64,000 bases of DNA, from contig CALHNS010000041.1 of assembly GCA_938035125.1 (NCBI GenBank), positions 1 through 64,000 of the forward strand, given 5' to 3'. The notes under the pieces are model-generated. The model ran no database searches. It saw only the letters and a list, made by a program, of their open reading frames with translations, and was not told where the DNA came from. The stretch's first letter is position 1, and every line of letters starts with the position of its first letter. This document shows positions 34,693-43,419 of this stretch, one piece after another. A program made the translations under genes and the position numbers. This DNA comes from an uncultured Granulosicoccaceae bacterium (GTDB lineage: Bacteria; Pseudomonadota; Gammaproteobacteria; Granulosicoccales; Granulosicoccaceae).

Positions 34693-36279
34693 ATGATACG
34701 GATAGAAATATTAAAACCGTTCGCCTTGGCTATGACAAGCGTGTTTTGTGTTGGAGCATCAGCGTTAGCTGCTGAAGAGCCCACGCAAGGCGGCACGTTA
34801 GTTATGGCTTTGCAACAAACACCTAGACATTTAAACCCTGCTGTTCAATCAGGCACCGCAACAGGCGGGCCTGGTGCTCAGTTATTTGCAGCCCCACTTC
34901 GTTATGACGAAGATTGGACACCACAACCCTACCTAGCCGAAAGTTGGGAAGTTGCCGATGATGGTTTATCAGTAACGCTGAACTTAGTTCAAGACGCTGT
35001 GTTCCACGATGGCGAACCTATTAAATCGTCTGATGTGGCATTTTCAGTTAAAACCATTCAAGAAAACCATCCGTTTAAAGCCATGTTTGAACCGGTAACA
35101 GCGGTTGATACTCCCGATGAACATACGGCGATATTAAAACTATCAAAACCACACCCTGCCTTGATGTTGGCAATGTCGTCTCAGCTCATGCCTATCATTC
35201 CTGAACATGTATACGGCGATGGGCAAGACCCCAAAGCACACCCACAAAATTCTGAAGATGTAGTGGGTTCTGGCCCCTTCAAATTAGTCGAATTTAAGCG
35301 CGATGAGCACATTATTTTAGAGCGCTTCGACGACTTCTTTATCGAAGGTCGCCCTTACCTAGATCGATTAGTGATGCGAATTATCAAAGATCCTTCAGCA
35401 AGATCTATTGGCTTAGAAAATGGTGAGCTGCATTTATCAACATTTGAATCTGTAGCGCGTGACATCAATCGCTGGAAGAAAAACGATAATTTAACCGCCA
35501 CCCCTGATGGGTATGCTGCTATTGGTCCTTTGGATTGGCTGGCATTTAACACGGCAAGCGGAAAAACCGCCGATATCAATGTGCGTAAAGCGATTGCCTA
35601 CGCAGTCGATCGTAATTTCATACTTAAAGCGATTCACTTAGGCATTGCCGATGAAGCCTCAACCGGTATCCACCCAGGAAGCCCGTTGTACAACGCCGAT
35701 GTTGAAACTTATGCATTAGATATCGATAAGGCCAATGCACTGCTTGATGAAGCGGGCTATGAGAAAGACGGGGATGGCAATAGATTTTCTTTAAACATCG
35801 ATTTCGGGTGGCCGGAGATGAAACCTAAAGCTGAATACGTTAAAGCCGCACTCAAGAAAGTCGGCATTGATGTAAACGTTCGCGCATCAGCTGATTTTCC
35901 CACTTGGGCAAAGCGTATTAGCACCTACGATTTTGATATGACGTGGGATACGGTATTTAACTGGGGAGACCCCGTAATTGGTGTGCACAGAACCTACCTC
36001 AGTAGCAATATAAAGGAAGGAGTAATTTGGTCAAACACCCAAAGCTACCAAAATTCTGAGGTGGATTCGTTGTTAGAACAAGCGGGCATAGAGACAGACT
36101 CAACCAAGCGTGCAGAACTCTATGCACAGTTTCAAGAGATTGTGGCTGATGAACTGCCCTTATATACAACCAATACCTTGCCCTACCACACGGTGTACAG
36201 TGAAAAAGTGGGCAACCCACCGCTGGGTATTTGGTCATCAAGTTCACCTATGGATTTGATGTACTTAAAAGGCGAGTAA
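34693..36279 (+). CDS. ABC transporter substrate-binding protein, family 5 (Dpp/Opp type)
   Basis: A 528-residue periplasmic protein with a signal peptide ending ASALAAEE. It has the family-5 features GGTLVMALQQTPRHLNPA, DAVFHDGEPIKSSDVAFSVKTI and DINVRKAIAYAVDRNFI. It brings oligopeptides, nickel or related compounds to the DppBCDF permease encoded downstream. A 13-bp stem after the gene probably raises its mRNA relative to the permease genes. The adjacent amidohydrolase suggests an amide-bearing ligand. Confidence 0.9.
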   Translation: MIRIEILKPFALAMTSVFCVGASALAAEEPTQGGTLVMALQQTPRHLNPAVQSGTATGGPGAQLFAAPLRYDEDWTPQPYLAESWEVADDGLSVTLNLVQDAVFHDGEPIKSSDVAFSVKTIQENHPFKAMFEPVTAVDTPDEHTAILKLSKPHPALMLAMSSQLMPIIPEHVYGDGQDPKAHPQNSEDVVGSGPFKLVEFKRDEHIILERFDDFFIEGRPYLDRLVMRIIKDPSARSIGLENGELHLSTFESVARDINRWKKNDNLTATPDGYAAIGPLDWLAFNTASGKTADINVRKAIAYAVDRNFILKAIHLGIADEASTGIHPGSPLYNADVETYALDIDKANALLDEAGYEKDGDGNRFSLNIDFGWPEMKPKAEYVKAALKKVGIDVNVRASADFPTWAKRISTYDFDMTWDTVFNWGDPVIGVHRTYLSSNIKEGVIWSNTQSYQNSEVDSLLEQAGIETDSTKRAELYAQFQEIVADELPLYTTNTLPYHTVYSEKVGNPPLGIWSSSSPMDLMYLKGE

Positions 36280-36285
36280 GTAAGC

Positions 36286-36316
36286 ATGGCCTTAAGCCAA
36301 CTAGGCTTAAGGCCAT
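36286..36316 (+). promoter_or_regulatory. 13-bp perfect hairpin between binding-protein and permease genes
   Basis: ATGGCCTTAAGCC (36286-36298) and GGCTTAAGGCCAT (36304-36316) with the loop AACTA. It lies 7 bp after the stop of the binding-protein gene and 35 bp before the permease start, with no T-run. This is the position where such stems protect the upstream mRNA and set a binding-protein excess, as described for other ABC operons. Confidence 0.75.
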
Positions 36317-36350
36317 TGCATTCGTTTGTATTAACATAAAGATGTAACGA

Positions 36351-37328
36351 ATGAATCTTATCCAACGAATGATTCAACGGGTAGCCAACGCCGCCTTGTT
36401 GCTTATTGCTGTTCTGGTGCTGAATTTCACTATGATGCATTTAGCACCTGGTGATATTGCAGACACAATTTCGCAATCAATGGGAGGTGCAGATGCAACA
36501 GTAATGCAACAAATTCGCGCCGAATACGGCTTGGATCAACCGTTTCTTTTTCAGCTTAAAACTTACATCACGAAAGTACTGCACTTTGATTTAGGTTATT
36601 CCTATTTTTATAATCAGCCAGTCACCACTTTAATCCTAGAAAAATTACCTGCCACGCTGCTGTTAGTGATTTCAGCTCAACTTCTTGCATTGGTGCTTGG
36701 TATCTTAATGGGCGTGTACGCAGCGCGTAATCGAAACGGGTTTTTTAGTTTTCTTGTCACTCTGTTTGCCTTATTGGGTTATTCAGCACCTGTATTTTGG
36801 ACAGGCATTCTTCTACTCATTGCTTTCTCACTAAAAATTCAATGGTTTCCGGTTGCGGGCATGGTGGATGTCACCATAAGCGGCGGTTTTTTCACCAGAG
36901 CTTTGGACATCGCGCACCACCTTTTCTTACCTATGATCACCCTTGCATCGATATTCATCGCATTGTATTCACGTCTTTGCCGAGCCAGTGTGATGGAAGT
37001 ACTGGGTACAGACTATGTGCGTACCGCAAAAGCTAAGGGGCTACCCGAGCGTTCGGTTGTTTATAAACACGCACTGCGAAACGCTCTTGCACCTGTGGTA
37101 ACACTTGCTGGTTTGCAGTTTTCTGCCGTTGTTTCAGGTGCTGTATTAGTTGAAACGGTTTTCAGCTGGCCAGGTTTGGGATCACTGGCCTTACAAAGCA
37201 TAATAGCCCGAGACACACCCACCATATTAGGCATACTGTTCTTCAGTGCGTTGGTGGTTATTGTTGGTAACTTACTGACTGATATTGTGCTGCGTATGTT
37301 AGACCCTCGAATTGCGTCTAAAGGGTGA
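36351..37328 (+). CDS. ABC transporter permease, DppB type
   Basis: A 325-residue permease with six hydrophobic segments. The first is NAALLLIAVLVLNFTMMHLAPGD, and the EAA loop TDYVRTAKAKGLPERSVVYKHALRNAL (about 222-248) is present. The opening sequence to LAPGD and EYGLDQPFLFQLKTYI is characteristic of DppB/OppB proteins. It pairs with the DppC-type protein at 37339, 10 bp after its stop, to form the channel. Specificity follows from the binding protein upstream. Confidence 0.9.
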   Translation: MNLIQRMIQRVANAALLLIAVLVLNFTMMHLAPGDIADTISQSMGGADATVMQQIRAEYGLDQPFLFQLKTYITKVLHFDLGYSYFYNQPVTTLILEKLPATLLLVISAQLLALVLGILMGVYAARNRNGFFSFLVTLFALLGYSAPVFWTGILLLIAFSLKIQWFPVAGMVDVTISGGFFTRALDIAHHLFLPMITLASIFIALYSRLCRASVMEVLGTDYVRTAKAKGLPERSVVYKHALRNALAPVVTLAGLQFSAVVSGAVLVETVFSWPGLGSLALQSIIARDTPTILGILFFSALVVIVGNLLTDIVLRMLDPRIASKG

Positions 37329-37338
37329 TAAAAAGGTT

Positions 37339-38211
37339 ATGACAACTGAGTCGCCCAGCCCTATCAAAGCAAGGCATCCAGCTGCAGATGCTATTGCTAT
37401 GTTTTTTAAAAACATACCAGCCGTTGTTGCTTTAATCGTTTTAACAGCGATTATCTTAGCCGGAATTTTTGGCCCGATATTTTACGCAGCCGATCCATAC
37501 GACATGGTTTGGGCTCCTTTCTCTCCACCCGGTGAGGAAGGTTTTATTTTTGGTACCGACTATTTAGGTCGTGATTTATTCGCAGGAATTTTGCACGGCG
37601 CTCGAGTCTCTTTATTAGTCGGATTATCAGCCGCTGCCATGACAGTGTTTATTGGTGTCACTATTGGTGCATTAGCCGGATTCTTTCAAGGCTGGGTGGA
37701 AGAAGTGTTAATGCGTATAACTGAATTTTTCCAAGTACTGCCCACATTATTATTTTCTATGGTGATTGTTGCCTTGTTCGGTGCATCCCTACCCGTCATC
37801 ACTTTGGCTATCGGCTTGGTCAGTTGGCCTGCTGTGGCACGCATCACTCGGGCAGAATTCTTATCCATACGACAGCTTGAGTATGTAACGGCATCCAGAG
37901 CCTCAGGGATGAAACCTTTTGGCTTAATGTTTTCGATCATCTTGCCAAATGCTGCGCCACCTATCATTGTGCAAACTGCCCTCATGGTGGGCTCGGCTAT
38001 ATTATTTGAGGCCGGTTTAAGTTTTCTTGGCTTAACCGATCCCAACGTAGTGAGTTGGGGGCAAATTATTGGTTCAAATCGCCCGTACATATTAGATGCT
38101 GGATATACCGTCACTCTCCCCGGCGTTGCAATATTTATCACCGTACTGTGTTTATCTCTCATTGGCGATGGCTTGAATGATGCGCTTAACCCTAAGTTAC
38201 GGCAACGCTAA
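37339..38211 (+). CDS. ABC transporter permease, DppC type
   Basis: 290 residues from the ATG at 37339, chosen because AAAAGG lies just ahead; the frame is also open from 37312. It has the DppC/OppC N-terminal pattern (IPAVVALIVLTAIILAGIFGPIF, then FGTDYLGRDLFAGILHGARVSLLVG) and the EAA loop YVTASRASGMKPFGLMFSIILPNA. Its stop shares one base with the start of the ATPase gene at 38211, so translation is coupled. Confidence 0.9.
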   Translation: MTTESPSPIKARHPAADAIAMFFKNIPAVVALIVLTAIILAGIFGPIFYAADPYDMVWAPFSPPGEEGFIFGTDYLGRDLFAGILHGARVSLLVGLSAAAMTVFIGVTIGALAGFFQGWVEEVLMRITEFFQVLPTLLFSMVIVALFGASLPVITLAIGLVSWPAVARITRAEFLSIRQLEYVTASRASGMKPFGLMFSIILPNAAPPIIVQTALMVGSAILFEAGLSFLGLTDPNVVSWGQIIGSNRPYILDAGYTVTLPGVAIFITVLCLSLIGDGLNDALNPKLRQR

Positions 38212-39233
38212 TGAACGATAGCTTCCGCTCGCAAAACAAACCGGCATTATTAAAAGTACAAAACTTAACTATCGAACTCACCACGCGCTTAGGAACAGCA
38301 CCGGTTATTGACGATGTATCGTTTGAATTGCACGAGGGTGAAACCTTATGCTTTGTGGGCGAGTCGGGTTGTGGAAAATCAATGACAGCGTTAGCGCTGA
38401 TGGGTCTCTTACCTGAAAAAGTATCTCGCATTGCTTCAGGATCTATTGAATTTAATGGCGTGGATGTCACCCAAGCGTCCGCAGATTTTCTGAACCAGCT
38501 TCGCGGCAATGAACTGTCCATGATTTTCCAAGAACCCATGACTTCATTAAATCCGGTATTCACCGTAGGCGAGCAAATCGCAGAAGTGCTGCGCCACCAC
38601 CAAGGTGTCGATAAATCCACTGGGGTGAAACTTGCCACTCAGTTATTAGATCAAGTGAAAATTCCAGAAGCGCACCGCCGTGTGCACAGTTTTCCACATG
38701 AACTTTCTGGTGGTCAAAGACAACGCGTAATGATTGCCATGGCATTGGCGTGCCAACCAAAATTACTTATTGCCGACGAACCTACCACAGCGTTAGATGT
38801 CACGGTACAAGCACAGATATTCGATTTACTGGATGAACTTCAAAAAGAACACAATACAGCCATCATGCTAATCACTCACGACATGGGTGTGGTGGCGGAA
38901 ATGGCCGAACGTATGGTTGTAATGTATGCGGGTCGAAAAATAGAGGAAGGCCCAGTGGATGAAGTATTACAACAACCCGCCCACCCTTACACACGCGGAT
39001 TAATTGCCTGTGTGCCTCATCTGCAAGCTTTTATGCATGAAGAACGTGTGCCCTTGCTGGAAGTGCCTGGTGTCGTTCCCTCATTGAATCAATTTGGTGG
39101 CAATCAATGTTTATTCGCTGATCGCTGTGATCAAGTAAATGAACGGTGTTTAAACAACCGACCCGAAAACAAATATACGAATCAAAGATCGGTAGCTTGT
39201 TGGTACCCCACAGCAGAAGGTGTGTTCCTATGA
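38211..39233 (+). CDS. ABC transporter ATPase, DppD type
   Basis: A 340-residue ATPase with Walker A GESGCGKS, signature LSGGQRQR, Walker [13 protein letters not shown], and the C-terminal oligopeptide-transporter extension with CLFADRC...RC Cys residues, which in this family can hold a [4Fe-4S] cluster. It overlaps the next ATPase gene by 4 bp (ATGA). The two ATPases form a heterodimer under the DppB/C channel. Confidence 0.9.
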   Translation: MNDSFRSQNKPALLKVQNLTIELTTRLGTAPVIDDVSFELHEGETLCFVGESGCGKSMTALALMGLLPEKVSRIASGSIEFNGVDVTQASADFLNQLRGNELSMIFQEPMTSLNPVFTVGEQIAEVLRHHQGVDKSTGVKLATQLLDQVKIPEAHRRVHSFPHELSGGQRQRVMIAMALACQPKLLIADEPTTALDVTVQAQIFDLLDELQKEHNTAIMLITHDMGVVAEMAERMVVMYAGRKIEEGPVDEVLQQPAHPYTRGLIACVPHLQAFMHEERVPLLEVPGVVPSLNQFGGNQCLFADRCDQVNERCLNNRPENKYTNQRSVACWYPTAEGVFL

Positions 39234-40213
39234 ACACACCATTATTAAGCGTTGAAAATTTAAAAGTACGTTTTCCTGTCAAACGAGGATTACCTTGGAA
39301 AGCCGCTCAATACGTGCACGCTGTTGACGATGTTTCGTTTGATATACAACGAGGAGAAACCTTAGGATTAGTTGGCGAAAGCGGCTCAGGTAAAACCACT
39401 ACAGCATTAGCCGTTGCCAAACTCATCAACAGCTGGGAAGGTGTGGTGAAATTAAATGGTACGGATTTTTTCTCGTTAGATAAGGAATCTTTACGTTTAG
39501 AGCGAGCCAACATTCAATTTATTTTTCAAGATCCTTACTCGAGTTTAAACCCGCGATTAACGGCTGAACGCATTGTATCCGAACCTTTACGGCAATTGAA
39601 AAACCTTTCTAAAAAGGAATTAGCTGAATCAGTCGATGACATTTTTGATGCTGTTGGGCTACGCCCGGAACAAAAAAAACTGTTTCCGCACCAATTCTCT
39701 GGAGGTCAACGTCAACGCATAGGCATTGCCAGAGCGATAATCTCTAAACCGCAGTTAGTAATTTGTGATGAACCGGTATCAGCATTGGATGTCGCTGTGC
39801 AAGCTCAGATTTTGAATTTACTGCGAGATTTGCAAAAACGATTCAACTTAACCTATTTATTCATTTCACACGATCTGGGTGTCGTACAGCATATGTGTGA
39901 TCGAATCGCTGTGATGTATATGGGGAAAATAGTGGAATTTTCAAACCGAATGGAGTTGTTTAATTCACCACAGCACCCTTATACACAAGCCTTACTATCT
40001 GCTGTGCCTTCTGTCGATAGAAAACGTAGAGAGCGAGTTCAACGTATTGTGTTATCAGGGGATCCACCGGACCCATTGAATCCAGTACCTGGCTGCCATT
40101 TCGCAGCCCGGTGCCCAAGCGTGGATGAATCCATCGGATGCCTTAAAAAATTTCCACCATTGGATACAGTTTCTGAATCCCATCAAGTGGCTTGTTATCG
40201 ATTTAAGCGCTGA
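39230..40213 (+). CDS. ABC transporter ATPase, DppF type
   Basis: 327 residues from the ATG at 39230, which forms a 4-bp ATGA overlap with the preceding stop; a longer open frame from 39146 overlaps the neighbour and is not favoured. Walker A GESGSGKTT, signature FSGGQRQR, Walker B LVICDEPVSALD, and the C-terminal FAARCPS...C segment of the oligopeptide family. It completes a five-gene binding protein, DppB, DppC, DppD, DppF operon. Confidence 0.9.
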   Translation: MNTPLLSVENLKVRFPVKRGLPWKAAQYVHAVDDVSFDIQRGETLGLVGESGSGKTTTALAVAKLINSWEGVVKLNGTDFFSLDKESLRLERANIQFIFQDPYSSLNPRLTAERIVSEPLRQLKNLSKKELAESVDDIFDAVGLRPEQKKLFPHQFSGGQRQRIGIARAIISKPQLVICDEPVSALDVAVQAQILNLLRDLQKRFNLTYLFISHDLGVVQHMCDRIAVMYMGKIVEFSNRMELFNSPQHPYTQALLSAVPSVDRKRRERVQRIVLSGDPPDPLNPVPGCHFAARCPSVDESIGCLKKFPPLDTVSESHQVACYRFKR

Positions 40214-40273
40214 TGCCTGTAAAATAAGTTTCGAGTTAAATTTTTTAGATTACTTTCGAATTGAATTTTCGAA

Positions 40274-41581
40274 TTAACTCTGTAACGCCTCTATTGCGGC
40301 CTCCAATTGCGCATCTTTTGCAGCAATCAAGCTTGAAGCCTGCTTGGGGTGCTTTTTCTTAACCGCTTTCTCAAGTAACTCTCGTTGGAACGCTTGAGTC
40401 TTTTTCGAAACGTTGAGAGAGCCTGTTCTCTTGAACATAAAATCACTGTTCGTTTTTACGTGAATATCAGGCTTAACACCAATAGCGTGAATCATTTGTT
40501 TATCGGGCCTGCCAAATTCAGCGATAGTTGTGCGTATTGCACCGCCTAATGGGGCTTGTAAGTTAAACACTTTTTGAATCAAACCTTTTCCATAGGAAGT
40601 GGTGCCTACAACAACGCCACGCTGGTAAGATTGCACAGCTCCGGCAAGAATTTCTGATGAAGACATGCTGTTCTCATTCATCAATACGGCTAAAGGGTGA
40701 TGAGTCTTATGCTCGCCTTCTCTTGGCAATTTGCGTGTTGCGCCATTCTTAAATTTTTCAAAATATATTGTCTCTTCGGTGCAGAATAGAGAAACAATAG
40801 CACGGGCTGCAAGCGTTGACCCACCTGGATTATCTCGTAAATCGATGATAAAACTTTCTGCACCTTTTAATAATAATTCAGCAACAAACTTTCTCACTTG
40901 CACCTGTGATTTACTACCAAATCGACTGATTTTGATATAGCCAATATTGTTGGCAAGCAACTCACTGTCTTCATAATGCAATTCCACCGCAGCACGTTTT
41001 ACCTCAATGGTATGTTCTGTGCCATTGCGAGAAACGGTAAGTGTGGCTACCGACCCTGAAGGACCTTTCAAAGCCGCTTCCACTTGATTTGAACTAAGCG
41101 AAAATAGCGTTTCGCCATTTACACTGAGTAACTTATCGTTTGGTTCAATGTCTTTGCCATCCATTGGGCCACCTAATAGAGGTCCGATGGCTATCGGGAA
41201 ATCATTGGCAATTGCACGAAATTTAAGGCCAATGCCATCCACATTGCCATTGCGTCTTGAGGAATACTTGGTTAGGGATTCAGGAGAGATGTAATTGGCG
41301 TATTTGTCGTTGTATTGGCCAATGGTTTCGCTGATCACTGTACGCATAATGTCTATACGTTTTTCATCTAGCCGCTGTACATAATCAGCAGTACTTCTAT
41401 CCAGTTTTTTTTCAGCCTCTGACAGGCGTGCTTCATACACCTTCAGTTGCTCTGCTTTATTTGGCGGTGTGTTATCAACAAACAGCGTTAACTGGGTTTG
41501 GTCAATAATATCCAGCGCTTTTACAAATTCAGAGTATGCGGTGACTTCGATCGACTTTTTCGCTTCTTGTGTGGCGGACAT
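40274..41581 (-). CDS. S41 (CtpA-like) peptidase without a visible signal peptide
   Basis: A 435-residue protein with an N-terminal helical segment (about 10-105), a PDZ domain (about 115-195, GIGLKFRA and DKLLSVNGE), and a CtpA-type S41 core with Ser307 in NSMSSSE and Lys332 in SYGKG. It lacks the large C-terminal domain of Prc. The start is well supported: GGGGAA lies before it and an in-frame TAA lies close upstream, leaving no room for a signal peptide. S41 proteases normally act in the periplasm, so this one may be cytoplasmic or be exported some other way. It is convergent with the Dpp operon and alone on its strand. Confidence 0.85.
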   Translation of the reverse strand: MSATQEAKKSIEVTAYSEFVKALDIIDQTQLTLFVDNTPPNKAEQLKVYEARLSEAEKKLDRSTADYVQRLDEKRIDIMRTVISETIGQYNDKYANYISPESLTKYSSRRNGNVDGIGLKFRAIANDFPIAIGPLLGGPMDGKDIEPNDKLLSVNGETLFSLSSNQVEAALKGPSGSVATLTVSRNGTEHTIEVKRAAVELHYEDSELLANNIGYIKISRFGSKSQVQVRKFVAELLLKGAESFIIDLRDNPGGSTLAARAIVSLFCTEETIYFEKFKNGATRKLPREGEHKTHHPLAVLMNENSMSSSEILAGAVQSYQRGVVVGTTSYGKGLIQKVFNLQAPLGGAIRTTIAEFGRPDKQMIHAIGVKPDIHVKTNSDFMFKRTGSLNVSKKTQAFQRELLEKAVKKKHPKQASSLIAAKDAQLEAAIEALQS

Positions 41582-41717
41582 CTTTGTTCCCCGCTTTTAT
41601 CTGGACAACGGCGACCCAACTCTAGCAATTCATGGGCCTGTCAGTAACTCGAAAATTCAAACTAGCCCAAAGCGCCCTAGAGCGACCCGGGGTGCGCCCT
41701 AAGACCAGTTGATGTAT

Positions 41718-42449
41718 CTATACGTTGTGCAAAAGCGTTGCCACATTAATTATTATCAAACGAACCGCTAAGAGTGTTAACACCCATTTTAAAACCACCT
41801 TAAATCGCTCGTCAGAAACTCGTTTAAGTATTTTGGTGCCGATCAGTGTACCGAGCCACGCGCCAAAAAATAAAATAATGATATGCGCCCAATAGGCTTT
41901 GAGCTGTGTTCCAGCCACTAAGAACGCAACCACCTTGATACCGTGCTGAAAGCCCATAGCAGCGCCATGATTTCCCACAATTTGATCTTTTGACCAATTC
42001 GCTTTCGGATGCGCCGACATAGCCAAAGGGCCGGTCGCGCCGAACAACACCCCTAGCCCACTGGTGAGTGCACCACTTAGAAAATACGGTAATTTCGAGA
42101 CGTTTAATCGATTCGGAAACCAAGTCACCAATAAAATAAATAGACCTACGGATATTGCGCCGATCCCGGGGTTTACAAAAACCACCAATGGCACAAAAGC
42201 AAACGCACCGACGGTAGAGCCAAGAACAAACGGACGAAGGTATGCCCATTCCAAACTACGGCGATGAATCACGCCGCGGTTTGTATTCGAAAAAAATTGG
42301 GCGATTCCGTGTAGAGGAATGAGCACCAAGGGCGGAAATAATTGAGCCATTAATGCCAGCAACAACATTCCGCCACCCAACCCTGCCACGGCGGTAAGTA
42401 GCGATGTGGTGGTGGCAAATAGACCTAAGGTTAATAAATCGAGCGTCAA
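41718..42449 (-). CDS. TauE/SafE-family membrane exporter
   Basis: A 243-residue membrane protein with about eight hydrophobic segments, and the family pattern ATTTSLLTAVAGLGGGMLLLALMAQ near the N-terminus, followed by FVLGSTVGAFAFVPLVVF and GVLFGATGPLAM in the second half. The family exports sulfite, sulfoacetate or related anions; other anions are possible. It overlaps the upstream SDR gene by 4 bp, so the two are a two-gene operon. A sulfotransferase encoded 9 kb away is the only other sulfur-linked gene; the connection is tentative. Confidence 0.85.
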   Translation of the reverse strand: MTLDLLTLGLFATTTSLLTAVAGLGGGMLLLALMAQLFPPLVLIPLHGIAQFFSNTNRGVIHRRSLEWAYLRPFVLGSTVGAFAFVPLVVFVNPGIGAISVGLFILLVTWFPNRLNVSKLPYFLSGALTSGLGVLFGATGPLAMSAHPKANWSKDQIVGNHGAAMGFQHGIKVVAFLVAGTQLKAYWAHIIILFFGAWLGTLIGTKILKRVSDERFKVVLKWVLTLLAVRLIIINVATLLHNV

Positions 42450-43201
42450 AACTGATACCGACGCAAACCTCCGTCCACGGGTATGACCGTGCCTGTAATG
42501 TAACTCGCAATGGGGGATGATAAAAATGTGGCTAATGCGGCTAAATCTTCTGGCTCACCATATCGCGCCATGGGAATTTCATTGTCGCATTGCCATTGGC
42601 GATATTCAGGTGTGTAATTTTTATAGATTTGTTCAGAATGAATACGACCAGGTGGTATGCAATTTACGGTGATTCCATGAGACCCCACCATTCGAGACAA
42701 TCCTTTCGCCCAAGAATGCATGCCCGCTTTTGCACAAAAAGCACCATTCACATGATCGGGTTCACTTTTACCGGTGATGTTAATGATGCGGCCAAATTTG
42801 TTTTCAATCATTTGATCAATCAATGCATCAGCCAATTGCCGAGGCCGATGAAAATTCAATGTGAACGCCTCTTCCCAACGTTCCTCATCTACATGCAGAT
42901 CAGTAAACGGCCGAGAGCCCCCGGCATTGTTTATTAATATATCAATACGCCCTACCGCATCCAATGCGGCTTTAGCTAAGTTGACAGATGCATTGTCATC
43001 ATACAAATCACAGGTAATGGCCACAGGTTTAGGTTGCCCCATACCCTCGATTTCGGCTGCCAACTCGTTTAGTGCTTCCAATCGACGCGCCGCAATGACG
43101 GTTTGAACGCCTTCAGCCGCCAAGGCTTTTGCAATGCCTCGCCCAATACCCACACTGGCACCGGTAACTAGGGCCGTTTTTCCGCTTAACTGAAGATCCA
43201 C
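42446..43201 (-). CDS. SDR-fold protein lacking the catalytic tyrosine
   Basis: 251 residues from the GTG at 43201, chosen because AAAGG lies nine bases upstream and the N-terminus then reads VDLQLSGKTALVTGAS. The NAD(P) motif TGASVGIG and NNAG are normal, and RR follows beta-2, which suggests NADPH. The active-site segment is ITGKSEPDHVNGAFCAKAGMHSW: the residue four before the Lys is Ala, not Tyr, so the usual YxxxK is missing. Related SDRs with a similar GKSEP segment exist, so this is probably a defined subgroup with another mechanism or a non-enzymatic role. It overlaps TauE by 4 bp. Confidence 0.82.
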   Translation of the reverse strand: MDLQLSGKTALVTGASVGIGRGIAKALAAEGVQTVIAARRLEALNELAAEIEGMGQPKPVAITCDLYDDNASVNLAKAALDAVGRIDILINNAGGSRPFTDLHVDEERWEEAFTLNFHRPRQLADALIDQMIENKFGRIINITGKSEPDHVNGAFCAKAGMHSWAKGLSRMVGSHGITVNCIPPGRIHSEQIYKNYTPEYRQWQCDNEIPMARYGEPEDLAALATFLSSPIASYITGTVIPVDGGLRRYQF

Positions 43202-43222
43202 TGAAGATTGCCTTTGACCAAA

Positions 43223-43240
43223 GAATACAAATGTATACAA
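43223..43240. promoter_or_regulatory. Possible second binding site of the 46892-47551 GntR regulator
   Basis: GAATACAAATGTATACAA, 22 bp upstream of the SDR start. Its reverse complement matches TTGTATACTTTTGGATAC in the palindrome before that GntR gene at 15 of 18 positions. One half-site is well matched; the other is degenerate, so the site is tentative. Confidence 0.4.
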
Positions 43241-43419
43241 AATTAAGCTGGAATGCAAATGAGAGAACTCAAAAGCTAGCGACTAAAAGCTCTTAATAAC
43301 AATCTTATTAGATGAGAAAGCCCATAAGACCGATGTTCGATTCGCGTCATACCTAAGTGATATGGCAGAATTGCTTACAGGCCCCTAAATCGCTAACAAC
43401 GGATACGACACTGACACCG

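Noticed and set aside
41640-41717. GC-rich direct repeat GCGCCCTA as a mobile-element end
   Set aside because: There are only two short copies, with no transposase and no target duplication.
43331-43352. tRNA T-arm-like GTTCGATTC
   Set aside because: No acceptor or anticodon stem fits around it.
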